Shown here in pieces: positions 8,608-22,366 of a stretch of DNA of 64,000 nucleotides (positions within the stretch are counted from its first letter, which is position 1; each line of letters begins with the position of its first letter). Position numbers and translations under genes: made by a program. The notes beneath the pieces are model-generated. The model saw only the letters and a list, made by a program, of their open reading frames with translations, was not told the origin of the DNA and searched no databases. Origin of the DNA: Allomyces macrogynus ATCC 38327 (taxonomy: Eukaryota; Blastocladiomycota; Blastocladiomycetes; Blastocladiales; Blastocladiaceae); NCBI GenBank assembly GCA_000151295.1, contig GG745332.1:1441391-1505390 (forward strand). Reading direction: 5' to 3'.

Positions 8608-11499
8608 ATGATCTCGGCACCACCACGAACCACCTCGCCCAGCAGCGCGCCAGGCGACGGTGACGCTGCTCGCACCGTGACTAGCCCCGCCGATGTCGCG
8701 TTGCTCGCGGATGTTCACGCCGCGCTCACGTATTGGAACGCACAGGAAGTTGCACTTGTTGCCGACTTGACCGAGCTTGCTGCACAACCGACCACGACCC
8801 CCAAGGACTTTCTGCGCGCCAATGGGTTCGCCGACCCGGTGGACAAGAGTCGCGCACGCGAACACATGCTGATCCGACCGTGAAATGGCCCCGACGACAG
8901 ATTCCACCTGACCGACCTCGTCTCCAAGGCCGCGGCCGTCGCTGACCAGCTGGCCGATGCCAATGATCTTGCCGGTGCGCTCGGCGACCGGCTTGAGGCG
9001 TTTGACCAGGAGCTTGTTCGTGTGCTTCTTCATCGCACGACTGGTGCATGCCGTCCCGCTAACCCCATGTTCCCGTCCTCAGAAACACCTTGACACGGCC
9101 ATGGCGCGCATCGACATGCTCGCCGACATCCAGGCGTGCGTCAGCAACGTCACGTCGGCCATGGCCGCGCGCGACTGGGAAACCGCCGCCAACTACGTGC
9201 ACCGGCACCTCTTGCGCACCGCCGCATCGCCCGCACACCAAGTTTCGGCGACCACCGATGACTTGCCGGACTCGCTTCAGTTTGTGTTCCCGCACGCGTC
9301 GGCCATGGAGGCTGATCTGCGCCGTGCCGAGGTCATTCTGAAAGATACGCGCGCCAAGCTCAAGGACGCGATTCTCGGCGAGTTGCAAGACGCGGATAAG
9401 TTGGATCCGGCGGAGCGGCACGTGTATCTTGCGCGCGCGTTCCAGCTGTTGCCGCTGATTGGCGAAAAGGAGCTCGGGTTGGACCTGTATGGTGATCATG
9501 TCGCGGGGCAGCTTGCGCAAAAGTGCGCCGAGGCCGCCAAGAACCTCGACCAGCTGGGTACGTTGTGTTTCTTTGGGCTTGGTTACGCGTCAAGATTGAT
9601 TTTGACTTCCCTGCTTCTCGTTGTGAACAGACGCGGCCGCCAACGTGCAGCTCTTGACCAAGCTTTTCGAGAACATTGCCATGCTCATCGACGCGGGCTC
9701 GGCCAGCGTCGAGGAAAAATACGGTTCGGGCCATTTGCTGCGCTTGATCCAGCGCCTCCACCAGGAGTCAGTCAAACAGGCCATCATTTTGCTCGACGGG
9801 TGGACCGAAAAACGCCGACTCAACCATATAGTGCGCCTTTCCGTTTCGCGTGAAGGTCTCCCGCCCATAGCAACAGACTGACCCTTTTCTCTTCATACGA
9901 CAGCTGTCGCTCGCCAGCCAAAATGTCGACATTGGCGCGCGCGAACTCGACCTGATTCTCTCCGACCAAGTCCTGCTCATCCAGCGCTCGTTCTTGTACC
10001 ACCGGTTCGTGCGGCACCGTGCGCGGCAAGAACTCGCCGCGGCGCGCACAGCGACCGACCCGACCCTGGCCCCGCTCCTCGCGCAAATCAGCAACCCAAC
10101 CTCGCGTCTCTCGCCCGACGACGGTATCCCGTTGCTGTCCGCGTTCGAAGAGCGCATCAAGCAACTGGCGCTCGCCTACCAGACGCTTGAGGACACCTTT
10201 TTCCGCACCAACGTGCAGCGCGCGATGCGGCTCGACCAGCCTCTCGGCGGGACCCCGCTGCTCTCGTCGTGCGTCGACGACGTGTTCTACCTGCTCAAGA
10301 CGAGCGTCGTGCGCGCAGTGGCCACACACGACGTGGATGTCGCGTGCGCCGTCTTGCAAGCCGTCGAGCCCGTCGTACGGCACGAGTTTACCGGCACGGT
10401 TGTCGACTTGGTCGGCGCGCGGCTCGCGCTGTTCATGGCCGAGCCCAAGGCCGAAGTGCGCAGCAGCATGATGATGCACCTCAATAACCTGCAGCAGATC
10501 GTGCTCTACATGCCCAAGTTCCTCGATGAGGTCGAGCGGCACGCGGCGCGGCTGTTCGAAACGGCTCCCGCACCCGGGACGCCGTCGCCGTCGTCGCCAA
10601 CGGACTCGGCCAAGGCCGCGCACGTGCAGCTTGCCAAGCGGCGCGAAAAATTTTCGTTCTGTTTAGCGCCGTTCAACAAGCTCGCGCACGCGCTCTCGCA
10701 CGACACGCAGAGCAAGCTCGAGACGGTGTTTGATGCGTTTCTCAAGTCGAAAGTGCAGGCGCTGCTCAAGCACTTGCACACGAATTATGCGATGAACGAG
10801 GACGAGTACACGCAGCTTGTGGCCGCGCAGCAGTTTATTGGGAACCAGTACAAGTTCACGACGGCGTTTGCAAGCTTGGTGGCGAATACCAAGGTACGCG
10901 CACGCCGATGTGGGGTTGTGGGAGCGTGGAATTGCAGACGGAGACTGATGAAGATTGGGTGGGTGGACTAGGTGGAGCTGCTCGGGTCGAGCTTCAACGT
11001 GCTGCTGCTGATCATGGCCGAGTTCTGGATAAAGGAGTGGGGCCGGATCGTCCTCTCGCACCGGTTCACGCAGGTACGTTCGCTCCTTTGCTCCACTTTT
11101 GCCCACCACGATTACTCACCTCCCACCCTCCACCGGTAATAGTGGGGCGCGCTCTACCTCGAGCGCGACGTGCGGTCCTTTACGGCCTTCATTACGACAC
11201 TCGCCGTGTCCACGTCCGGCAACGATCGCGACGACGGCGACGCGACCTCGGCCCTGGCCACGGCCGCGGGCGCCGCGTCCAATACGCTGGCCTGGGCGCA
11301 CGCCCTGCGCGAGAAAATGGCCGCACTCTCCCAGGTCCTGACGCTGCTCAACCTGACGAGCCCGCAAGAAGTGCTCGATTACTGGGGACCCAATGCCGTC
11401 TCGAACGTGCCTTGGAAATTGGCCGCGCACGAGGTCCGCGCCGTGCTCAGGCAGCGCGTCGAGTTTGATCCGAACGAGGTCGCACGCGTGCTGCTCTGA
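8608..11499 (+). CDS. COG4: Conserved oligomeric Golgi complex subunit 4
   Basis: Seven exons: 8608-8825, 8901-9015, 9083-9557, 9631-9830, 9904-10893, 10972-11073 and 11143-11499 (about 818 aa; human COG4 is similar in length). All phases close. Conserved stretches include LRANGFHLTDLVSKAAAVAD spanning intron 1, the coiled-coil-like N-terminal region, ADIQACV...AANYVHRHL, AFQLLPLIGEKELGLDLY, EEKYGSGHLLRLIQRL and GARELDLILSD. COG4 is a lobe-A subunit of the COG tether that captures retrograde vesicles at the Golgi. Intron 1 (75 nt) removes an in-frame TGA at 8881. The second donor could also be six bases further on (9021). The final exon ends in ELDLIL-like helices without a targeting signal. 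It is divergent from VTA1. Confidence 0.92.
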
Positions 11500-12727
11500 G
11501 CGGGTCGGAGGGTGCGGCGATGTGGAGTATGTGGAGAGGGATTGTGGATCGATATATTGGCATTTGTGTGCCATTTGAAATGATGAGCGTCTGGGCACTG
11601 ACTTAAGCCATGATGGTGCGGGCAAACACAGACAGGTCGGCGACCGTGGCGGTGGCGCACGAATCTGCACATCCTGCTCCATCTTGCTCTGCTGGGCGAC
11701 CGTGACCGTTTTTTTGATGGGTGGGTCGGCACGACACCGCGAACCACGACCACCGCCACCGGGCCTGGCCACCACCTCACGCAGAACCAATGGACGACGA
11801 CCGTCAATGACAACAAGCTGCTGCTCTCAACCTGCTCCTTCTCGACGTTGGCGCGAGGAACGAGCCATGCATCAGTTGTTCATCACCCCTTGCTGGTATA
11901 AACTTGGGCCCAAGAGGACGCGCCCGGACGCGCCCGTGCCCATGCAGGATCATTTTGTCACGCTCCTCTCGTTCCAACCTGCCCTCATCCTTGCCGCCGC
12001 CGCCGCCACCGCCGCCGCCGCTGCGCAGACAGCTTGGATTGGCGAACCGTGCCAACGCAACCCGGTTGTGTTCGTTGAGCGAGAAGCAGCCGACAGCAAC
12101 ACCAGGAGTCGACTCTTTTCAGCACCAGCGTTTTGCCGAGCCCTCGGCGCAAAATTGTAATTTGCAGGGGCAACGAGCCGACGAACCGCCACGCCACGGC
12201 GTTGAACAGTGGCCACCGTCACACGACCCCCCAGTCCATGGTCCGATGAGCAGTGGACCTTCTTCATCGACGCGCTTCATTGGCTGGGTGCACGGACCCC
12301 GCTCAATATTTGCACCACGGGGTCCGCGAGGCGAGAGAGGCGGGAAGACAACAACGGACATTGTGCGCGCGCACAACGCTGACATTTCCCGGTGGTCCCT
12401 CCGCCCGCGCGCGCGCACGGGACGACGATGGATGGTCCGCTTCCAGAGCGCTTGGGCGGCGAACGAGGGCGACGCACGGCAGCGGTATCGCAGCCTATGG
12501 GGGGGTGGGGGGTCGTGCTGGGTCGGTCGTGGCGGCGCCTCGGTCGTGCAGCTCTTGCTTCTCCTCTCTTCTTCAAGCTCGTATAGACACTTGGCCGGAC
12601 GATATTTGCCGGTTTCCACGACGACGGATCAACGACAACCGTAGACCAACACTTGCACTCTCGCTGCGACCGCTGCCGCCGAACGAGTGCACCGGACTCT
12701 CGACCGACCAACTAGACGCTGTTCAAC
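11500..12727. other. Intergenic region upstream of GPCR gene
   Basis: A 1.2-kb gap between COG4 and the receptor gene. Several 70-250 codon frames cross it on both strands but none has a domain or splices to a neighbour. It contains a GCC/ACC trinucleotide tract (about 11992-12022), a TATAAAC at 11897-11903 and a run of eight G near 12499. Probably the receptor's promoter and 5' UTR. Confidence 0.4.
11992..12022 (+). repeat. GCC-type trinucleotide microsatellite
   Basis: Nearly perfect (GCC)n with one ACC interruption in the intergenic region. No function is apparent. Confidence 0.7.
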
Positions 12728-15700
12728 ATGGCGGCACCGATAGACATGATGCGGCGCCTCGCGCGGGCGCTGGTCCTGCTGCTCGCCGTGATCGTGGCGG
12801 GCGCGACGGCCGCGCAGTTTACGCTGCTAGTTTCACTGCCGCTGACGGGCGGTATGTGACCTACCTCCCACTGCGAAATGATTACGAATGCATGGCAACT
12901 GATGACGAACGATGCGAACAGAAATGAAGCTGTCGGCGACGGGCACGCGCGAAGTACTCGAGGCGTCGGTTGACGACGTGAATGCATGGGCCGGGGCCAA
13001 TGGTGGGCACAAGTTTTCGGTACGTGTTCCTCGGCCGTTGCCGGATACCATCTTGCTTCGCATCAATGACCCCGCGCGATTGACCCATCTCTCGCATTTT
13101 TTCGGGTGAATGCAGCTCGATATCCGGGACTCGGTCGGCGGCATGGCGCCTGCGGTCAAGAACGTTTTCGATGCCGGTGCAGGCAATTCGACAGTTGGCG
13201 TGATTGGCGATTTCGGTAGTGCCCAAACCGAGGCCATGGCGCTCGCGGCCAACTCGTTCAAGCTCTGGATGTGCTCAGGCGCAGCCACGAGTCCAGATTT
13301 GTCGAACAAGGACGATTACCCATTCTTCTACCGGACGATTCCCGTACGGTCCTTCGATTTTTCGCCACGCACCCATGACCGCGTCCCTGACCGCCTCATC
13401 CCTTGCTGCGTTTGATAGCCTGACTCGTACCAGGGCCCATTCCTCGCGCGCTTCATCCACCTCATGGAATGGAAGTCTGTCGCGCTCCTGTTCGCGTCCG
13501 ACTCGTACGGTACCGGTATCATGACGACGTTCACGCAGGCCGCCGACGAGCTCAAGATCCAGGTGGCGACGTCGCAGAGTTTCACGCCGGGTGATACGCG
13601 TGGTTACAGTGTCGCGATTGATGCCATCAAGTCGTCAGGCACGCGCATCATTCTCTACATTGGACTGCCCGACGATTTCATTGCGATTGCGCGCGAGGCG
13701 CGCAAGGCCGGGATCATTGCCGACCGCGACTGGGTGTGGGTTGGCGCTGAGGGTCTGAGTAGTTTGCTCGCTGTCGTGAACGACCCATCCAAGAAGTTTA
13801 CCGACGAGGACCGCGATAGCATGAACGGCGTCATGTACGCGTTCCCGCAGGAGCGCGGCGCGCAGTACAAGGCGTTCTTTGATGCGTACAAGAACAAGTT
13901 TTCGGGGCGCCAGGACACGACGCCATACTCGATCTTTTTCCGGTTCGTTTGCGGGCTTCTCTGGGTGGGTTAGGTTGCTGGAGCGCTGCTCGAAACTGAC
14001 CACTTGTTCCCACTACCTAGCGACTGTTTCTTCTCCATGGCGCGCGGCATCGTCAAGATGATCAGCTCGACCAACGTCGGCACCGTCTCGGGCCGCTCGT
14101 ACGCGTCGGGCGTCTCGGTCAAAGATTTCTTGGTTCCGTTCGAGGGCACGTCTGGCCCGCTCTCTTACGATAAGAACGGCGACCGCGAGGCCGACTACAC
14201 GATCGTGAACCTGTTCCAGGGCAAGGCGACGCCCGTCTTCTCGCTGCCAGCCAAGGAAAAGAACACACTGACGACGCTCGCGCCGGCCACCTACTATTCG
14301 GGCCGCACCGACAAGCCTACCGACCGCCCGAGTTACATGATCGCGTATGTCACGTACCTCTCTGCGGGCGGTATCGTCGTCATGGGGCTCGTCGGGATTG
14401 TGATCATGGTCATTCTCGCGACGGTTGGGTACCTGGTCGTGCAGCGCGCGCATCCTGCCGTGAAGTCGATGTCCCTGCCGTTCCTGATCCAGATTGCGCT
14501 TGGACTCGTCCTGATTCTTGGCGACGTGTTTCTCTGGATGGATATCCCGACCTCGCTCACGTGCAACTTGCAAGTGTGGGTGTTCATTGTCGGGTTCGAG
14601 TTGTTCCTGACGGCCGTTGCTGCCAAGACGTGGCGCACGTGGAAAATTTTCGGTATGTGCGATTCGGCCGCGACCTTCTCCACCCTTTTATTTTGGGCTC
14701 GGGAACTGATGATTGTGTTCTTCGCTTCGACCCGAAAGACAACAAGTCGCTCGCCAAGCTGCACAACTTGACCGACACGCGCCTGTTCCTCGCGACCATG
14801 GCGATTGTGCTCGTGCAGGCCGTTGTGCTCGTCCTGTGGACGCTGCTTGCGCCCATGAAGCCCGTGCTCGTCGCGACGACCAGCTCGATCTCGTACAAGT
14901 GCGAGTCGGTCAACAAGGTGGCGCTTGGCACGCTCTTTCAGACGATCAGCATCGTCTACAACGCCATCATCCTGCTCGTCGTCTCGTTCCTCGCCTACAA
15001 GACGCGCAAGGTCTACTCGACGTTCCGCGAGTCGAAGTTGTACGTTGGTCCGCGCTTGCTCACTAATTTACCCAGCGTGGCGATAATTCTGACGACGCTG
15101 CCCGCCAATTAGCATCGCCTACACGGCTGAGAACATCTTCCTGTGCGGCGTCGTCGTGACGCCCTTCCTCTACTTGGCCACCGACAATTTCGCACTCGCC
15201 GCGTGGTGGATTCGCGTCTTCACGGTCATCTATGCCGTCTCGTTTGCCTATGCGTGCCTGGTCGGCCGTATCGCGCTTGTGCCCTACATGGCGTCCAAGG
15301 CCGAGACCTCGGGCGGTATCAAAATGTCGTTTGAAAAGGGGTCCTCGAATGACGGCACGTCCTCGGCCGAGCAGATGCCGGGCAAGCCGCAGACGATGGC
15401 CGGCAAGTACCCTGTGAAGGTCCGGACTGAGCGGCTTTGTTTGGCGCGTATCCACGAGTCGTAATTTCAAACTGATCTCTTGCTCCCGCACGCTCGACAA
15501 TAGGTTGCCAACAAGCTCTTTGCCACGTGGCACACTCACCGGCTCACGTATGTTGATCAGATGTGTTTTGCGGTCACAGTTCGTCCGGATTGCCCCACCT
15601 AATCACTCGAACTGACCACCCTCCCACTCGATTTTAAGCCTCTTTGCGCTCGAAGGGTTCCTCGGAATGACGCGCTTGACCAACAACACGGAACAAGGCA

Positions 15701-16104
15701 CGATTTTCAAGCTCCGGTCGATTCAGTTCGATCCGAACCCTGCTTCTTACCCGTTATGTTTGGAGTTGAGGGCGGATTCGACTGCCTACCTCGTCCAATT
15801 CAATCGGGAGGAGGACAAGAACACTTGGATCAAGGCGCTCTCGGTGCACTGCCTCGTCTACTCGCGGTCGTCGGGTAACAAGTCGACGGGCGGGCCAGGA
15901 GCCAGTACGGCTGCGCCGGGGACTGGCGGCACGCGCCAGCTGCAGGGTGGACCGTCGTTCGCCATTTCGGCTGCGCACTACGGTGCCACGTCGACAATCG
16001 GGCTAAACAGCGCGATTGGCGGTGGGGGCGGTGGTGGTGCAGTTCCTGCTGCAGGCGGGTCCAAGGCGCTGCAGATGATGGATCCGGCACAAAAGCACCG
16101 GTGA
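12728..16104 (+). CDS. Class C (GABA-B-like) seven-helix receptor with C-terminal PH-like domain
   Basis: Nine exons: 12728-12851, 12922-13019, 13116-13343, 13434-13942, 14021-14652, 14739-15039, 15113-15419, 15504-15547 and 15639-16104 (902 aa); every phase closes. Signal peptide about 1-30. Residues about 31-390 form a periplasmic-binding/ANF-receptor-type ligand domain (LLVSLPLTG, GVIGDFGSAQTEAMA, ALLFASDSYGTG, AIKSSGTRIILYIG). Seven hydrophobic helices follow at about 425-450, 465-488, 497-520, 545-568, 597-620, 632-655 and 661-684, with class C-like FLTAVAAKTWRTWKIFDN at the third helix/loop. After the last helix comes a PH-like domain (about 730-825; FALEGFLGM, then NREEDKNTWIKAL). A Gly/Ala-rich tail ends the protein. 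The ligand is unknown; amino-acid or amine sensing through a G protein is expected for the class. Class C receptors are known from zoosporic fungi. Confidence 0.88.
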
Positions 16105-16846
16105 GCGGGATGATGGTGAGCGTGAGATTGTCGCGCTGTTGTTTTCTTGTTGTCGTACATAGTGTTAGTACCGATGCTCTGTGCTTCTTGTAAAATCGTA
16201 TGTGTCTCTAAAATGATTATTCCGTCGCCTGTGTTGCCAGTGGGTGTTGCAATTGTTGTTGTTGTTGGCATGACAGTGACACTACGACCTCGCCTGGCTT
16301 CCATCATAATTGCTAGCATCTATATTCTTGCTAAAGTATCAGCGGCGGCAGCAGCACTAAAATTCGGCGCTGCAAAGTCGACACTAGCTGACATGATTGA
16401 TCACCAACAGCCATCATGGAATATCCCGCCGCCACAAACAACGCTTCGATGACAGATGCCGTGTGGCCTTGAGCCGTACTGTCCACCCGTTTCTAATGCT
16501 GAACTCTTGCCGGAGCAGCCTCAGATCGGCAGAGCGCGAGAACAATCAAACCGTCATTCACGACTGATCCACCACACTCCCTTGACCTCAGAGGCAAAAC
16601 GAGCACAACTTAATGCCGGGGAGGAGCGGGCCCACCCCAGCGTCCCGCTGAATATCAGCGGTCACAGCAGCGGGGATTTTTCGGCAGGTAGATATGAATC
16701 AACAAAAGCGGCCACACAAGATTTTACCGGCCACGCTAAAATGGAAGCACAAAAGCGAGCGCATTTAACCCAAATTACTATGACGACTCGGGCGGCTTGA
16801 GCAACTCCCGGAACACCTCTGTCGCATCGTATGTTGAGGCTCACAG
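16105..16846. other. Lower-GC intergenic region
   Basis: About 740 bp, AT-richer than the genes. Contains a GTT repeat (about 16248-16267). A 114-codon open frame (16456-16800) has no recognisable domain. It precedes the broken dehydrogenase remnant, and no Rossmann-fold (TGxxxGIG) exon could be found in it in any frame. Confidence 0.4.
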
Positions 16847-17302
16847 CGCCTGGCCCGTGCCGCCGCGCGTCGCCGTGCCACCACCGGCACCGACCGCGTC
16901 GCCTTTCCCACCCTGCAAGCGCACCTCACCCGACTCCAATCCACTGCGATCTCTGTTTACCTGTGCCCCGGGTTCATCCCGACTACGGGTCTCGCGCGTC
17001 AATCCAGGTTCGTGAAGTCGATCTTGATGCACTACATCCTGCCGTGGTTTCCGTTCACGACCACCGTCGAGGACGGCGCCGCGAGGATCCTTTTTGCGGC
17101 GACGGCGACGGCGGATGGCGGCGGGTCGTTGAATGGGCACATAGTCCAGGGTCGGCCGCCGGTGGTCGTGGATGAGACGCGTGGGGTGCCGGCACACGCC
17201 AAGAATGTGGACAAGGCGAGGGAGTGTTGGAACAAGTCGTGCGAGGTGCTTGGGCGGCCCGGGTGGAAAGTGGTCGTCGAGGACGACAAGGTGGACAAGT
17301 GA
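16847..17302 (+). pseudogene. 5'-truncated short-chain dehydrogenase/reductase remnant
   Basis: A continuous 152-codon frame matches the C-terminal third of retinol-dehydrogenase/WWOX-like SDR proteins: ISVYLCPGFIPTT (the usual VxPGxxxT stretch), then EDGAARILFAAT and DKARECWNKSCEVLG as the C-terminal helix. The frame opens after a plausible acceptor (CTCACAG, 16840-16846), but no upstream NAD-binding exon or YxxxK active site was found. The sequence at the expected Tyr-Lys site reads out of frame and includes TGA. Most likely a 5'-deleted gene copy; a gene whose first exons diverged beyond recognition is less likely. It converges on the PP2C-like gene. Confidence 0.55.
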
Positions 17303-17462
17303 GGTCGAGTCTGGCTCAACTGGTTTGGATTGTCTCTATGGAGCTTCAGTTTGTTCTTGATGATTTTTGTTGCCGTTCCCAGTATGAACCATGATCACCC
17401 CTAATCGAATATATCCCCGCGTCCCGATCGCGCGGGCATCCAAGATATCATCCAAGTGCTTT

Positions 17463-19470
17463 CTACCTCCTCTCCTCTTTCCCTGCCCGCGGTGGCAGCT
17501 CCGGGCCGACATACAGCGCGAGCTCATCCTCCTCTGGCGCAACCGGATCAAGCACCCCACCCACCGCGCACACGATACACGTCGCGTCGTCGCGCGACCC
17601 AAGCACGACAGCGAGGTGCACGACCAGCTCGCAATACGCCTGCCACGACCTCCTCGCATCTTCCCCGTCCACTTCCATCACGTCATCTTCCTCCTCCTCT
17701 TCGCGCCCACGATGCATAATCCCGACCGCCGCATCCATTGCCGCCTGCAACCGTGCATCCACGACCTGGAACGGGGCCCTCGCGCGCCCTAACCGCTGCA
17801 CGTCGGTGCGAATCCGTGCATTCAGTCGCCTCGGGACCGGTGCGTCGTTAGGTACCGCGAGCCACCTCCCGAGCAACTCCACGGCCTTCCGCTTCTCCCG
17901 CACCGCATGCCACACCTCGACCAGATCCTGTGTGTGCGGGAACACGTCGCGCACCCCGTCCGAGACCATGACCACCGCCGCCTCCCTTGTTCCCCACTCG
18001 GCGACCCGAAACGGGTACACACTCGTCCTCGGAAGCAACACATCCACGTGCGCCAAATTCCCGACCGTGTTCACCAACCGCAACTTCTTTCTCGACTCTG
18101 GGCTCGTCAGGACCACCCCACCGCCCATCGCCGCGGCACCCGGCACGTCGTCGTGGCTGCGTGCGGGTTTCAAGTGCGCCGCGAGTAGCCGCCAATCGCG
18201 CTGCGCGACTTGCGCGTGCTGGCCCTCCCGCAGAACGCCAGGGTAGTAGACGAGCGCGTCCTCGTAGGACGACGTGCGCGGTATGTCGTCGCGGTCAATG
18301 ATCTCTGCGACGTCCATGAGCGGTAACGGCGTGTGGCCGCGCCGCGGGACCGTGCGTGGTGGCGGCGGGTAGGAGAACCGCGCGGCTTGCGCGGGGCAGG
18401 GTGGACGGAGGAGCGGGGCCGCGCGCCAGATGGGCAGCGCAGTCCAGGTATGGTGGGAGTGGCCGAGCGCGTAGAGCAGGCAGTCGCCGGCGTTCGCGCA
18501 GATCACGGTGTCGTGGCCGATGTGGAGCGTCGCGGAGAGCGCGGCGCCGGCGTCCCATGCGGCCACTAGGAACGTCGCGTCGAGGAACCGGTTGAGCAAG
18601 TCCTTGAAGTGCGCGACCGCGTGCGTGAGCAGCGGGAGGTACCAGGGCGGGAGCGTCGGGTCGTCGGTAGTGGAGGTGCTCGAGAGCGACGGTGCCGGGG
18701 TCGGCGCGAGTCCGCGTCGAGCCCGGCAGCGGCGCGACGACGTGAGCGGCGATGCACGGGAAGTCCGCGAGCAGCGCCGGATCCAGGTGCACCAACTGCG
18801 CCACAATCCTTGGCAAATGCCGCGCGATGTGCGCGACAACGCGCGCGCCAGGGCCGACCGACGTGCCGTCCTCGGGGCGCGACCCGTGGCCGTCGAGAAT
18901 GACGGCGCAGCGGACGGGGATCGGGGGCGGGTCGGTATCATCATGATCGTCGTCGTGTGGCGGTGGCGGATCGGCGTGGCCAGGCAACGGCGGCGGAACG
19001 ACCGGGAATCGGTGTCGTGGCGGCGTGTCCCTGGCGTGCGACGATGCCCTCGCGGTGGTGGCGGCGGCTGGTGATGATGATGGCGGCCAGCAGGCCGTCA
19101 GCAAGCGTTCGCCGGGCCAGGAGATGACAGAACGCGCGGCCGCGGCTGGGACACAGAGTCGCAATGAGGGCAGAGTGGTGGATCAGGGCCAGAGCAAAAG
19201 CGGGCACATACAAGCGACGGAAAACGTGCTGACAGCGTCGTCGAACACGGTCGAGGAGACGGTGCCAGTACGGTCGCGCGTTGGTGGGTCGGTCTCGGCG
19301 TCGGGCGTGGTCTCGGGCGGGGTTGGCACTGCGTGCTCGGCCCAGCGCGGCGAAGCCAGGTTGCGCGTGACGGTCGCGAGCCGGAGACGACAGGTAAAGC
19401 CGAGCGCAGCGTCCTCGCTGGCGTCGCCGGTGTGGTTGCGGCGGCGCCCGGGCGCCGTGAACGCGAACAT
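17463..19470 (-). CDS. PP2C-family (PPM-type) protein phosphatase, PDP-like
   Basis: Exons 19470-19212, 19145-18758 and 18678-17463 (620 aa); phases 1 and 2 fit. PP2C motifs in order: VILDGHGS (metal-binding DGHG), an LNRFLDATF helix, TVICANAGDCLLYAL (the usual GDSR region, here GDC), VMVSDGVRDVF (metal-binding SDG), and GSRDDATCIV (final metal Asp). The acidic loop EEEEEDD precedes the last strand. The pattern recalls mitochondrial pyruvate dehydrogenase phosphatases, but the N-terminus (about 150 residues, Pro/Asp-rich) is not a clear presequence, so the substrate is not assigned. The second intron (79 nt, 18757-18679) is inferred because the frame changes there. It is divergent from thymidylate synthase. 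Confidence 0.75.
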
Positions 19471-20962
<1,492 letters not shown>

Positions 20963-21075
20963 AGCGGGGGATCGCGGATTGCTCAATGAAGACAAGTCGC
21001 TGTATTTACACCTACGAGAGACTACGGGCCGCGCAGAGCGGCCCAGCGAGGGGAGCGTCCCCGCGCGCGGGTGCA

Positions 21076-21886
21076 CTACGCGGTCGGGTCCGGCTGAACG
21101 TGCACGACCGTGACGGGCCGCTCGCAGTACTGCGTCACGTAGCTCGACACCGACCCGAGCATGAACCTATCCACCGAGCCTCCGTCAGTTTGACCCGCCC
21201 AACCCTCCTCGACCCTCCTCGACCCTCCTCGACCCTCCAAAAAATTCCAAACGAAAACGTACCGCTTGAACATCCCCTGTCCGCGCGACCCCATCACGAC
21301 CGTCGCCGCCATGCTTTGCTTGGCCACTTCGCAAATCACGTCCCTGGCGTCACCAATTTTGACCTCGACAAACACCTTGACGTTCTTGGCGGCCAGCAGC
21401 GGTTCCATATTCTGCGGAACAAACTGCTGAATGGTCTTGAGCGCGTCGGCCATCATCGCGTCGCGCACGTGCGTCGAGTCGGTCGTCGCGTCCTCGTAGA
21501 ACAGGTCGGCGACCGCCGATTCGGGGACGACGTGCAGCAGGGTCAGCACGTCGCCGTCTACGGACCGGGTCACGTCAGATCCGTGAGTGATGGACACAGG
21601 GAAGGTGTGTAGGTGGGTGCGTACCGCGCACAAACTCGGCCAGCGCCCACTGCAACGCCTGCGCCGACGCGCCGCCGTCGCGCGCGTCAACCGCCAACAG
21701 GACACGGCGCGCGCCGTCGTCCCCCGTCAGACGCTGAAACTCCTCGTTCGAGTCGATCAGGCGCGCGTGAACCGCGCCGTCGTTCGAGCTGCCGCGGGAA
21801 GTGGACATGGTGGATTCGTCGGCGTGGAAGACAAGCTGGGCGTGTGCGTCCGGGAGCGGGTGCTTTTCGTCGTGGAGAATCGACAT
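21076..21886 (-). CDS. Universal stress protein (UspA family)
   Basis: Exons 21886-21625, 21557-21263 and 21166-21076 (215 aa); phases 1 and 2 fit. RRVLLAVDARDGGASAQALQWALAEF is the first beta-alpha unit, and TLLHVV the second strand. The ATP-type motif GSRGQGMFKRFMLGSVSSYV (G-2x-G-9x-G-S) is restored only when the 96-nt intron is removed. The last strand is PVTVVHV. The N-terminal 50 residues are unconserved; an alternative Met lies at 21808. Such proteins bind ATP and act in stress signalling; the specific role is unknown. Converges on thymidylate synthase with a 113-bp gap. Confidence 0.9.
21202..21238 (-). repeat. Intronic 10-bp tandem repeat
   Basis: Plus strand reads three full and one partial copies of ACCCTCCTCG inside intron 2 of the stress-protein gene. 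On the transcript strand it is a G/A-rich repeat directly after a frame-neutral read-through, which explains why an unspliced frame stays open here. Confidence 0.75.
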
Positions 21887-22366
21887 CGTGCTGGTGCGAA
21901 GGTGGGGCGAGATCGAGGTCGACGCGTTGCTGCTGGGTTGCTTGTGCGAAAGGAGAAGGTTGGCGCGGTCACGTTTTGGGCGAAACGCGTGCGTGTCTTG
22001 TTGGCTGGTGCTGGTGCTGGCGGGTTGTGCCGACTTGATTCAAGTTGTCGTCGTCGCCGGCAAGCTTGGTGCGGTTGCGAGCGTGGAGAGAGCAAACAGG
22101 CGATGGTGGCAGCAGCCGGCCGCTGCCGGTTTTTTTTATACGAACGGGTTCGGCGAGTTATGCAACAGCGCGTCATGGCGGCTCAACGTTGATGCACGAC
22201 ATGGGGCGCGACTCGTTCCGACAAACCGGGCCCCACTTGCCGTGCTCGTGAAAGTCGGACAAAGGCAGAAAGGAAATGAACAATCGAAGAAATTAAAACA
22301 TAGTGTATATAAATACCACGCCAACACAAAAGACAAGCAGCTCCGGCTCCGGTCGCTCCAAATATG
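21887..22366. other. Intergenic region between EMG1 and stress-protein gene
   Basis: About 480 bp between two minus-strand genes. Holds the TATA-like element at 22129-22145 and an AT-rich segment (about 22265-22340), which should include the EMG1 3' UTR. No coding signal. Confidence 0.4.
22129..22145 (-). promoter_or_regulatory. TATA-like element upstream of stress-protein gene
   Basis: The minus strand reads CGTATAAAAAAAACC about 250 bp upstream of the start at 21886. It is a good TATA-box match within a GC-rich region and lies on the right side for the stress-protein gene. Position relative to a transcription start cannot be seen. Confidence 0.4.

Noticed and set aside
8826..8900. In-frame TGA in COG4 taken as a broken gene or a 21-nt intron
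   Set aside because: A 75-nt intron (GTTCGC...ACGACAG, with CTGAT branch) removes the stop and restores LRANGFHLTDL, which aligns with the family. The stop is intronic.
18661..18760. Frameshift in the PP2C-like gene
   Set aside because: A 79-nt intron with GTGCAT donor and CTCGAG acceptor explains the frame change without an indel, although its borders are not ideal.
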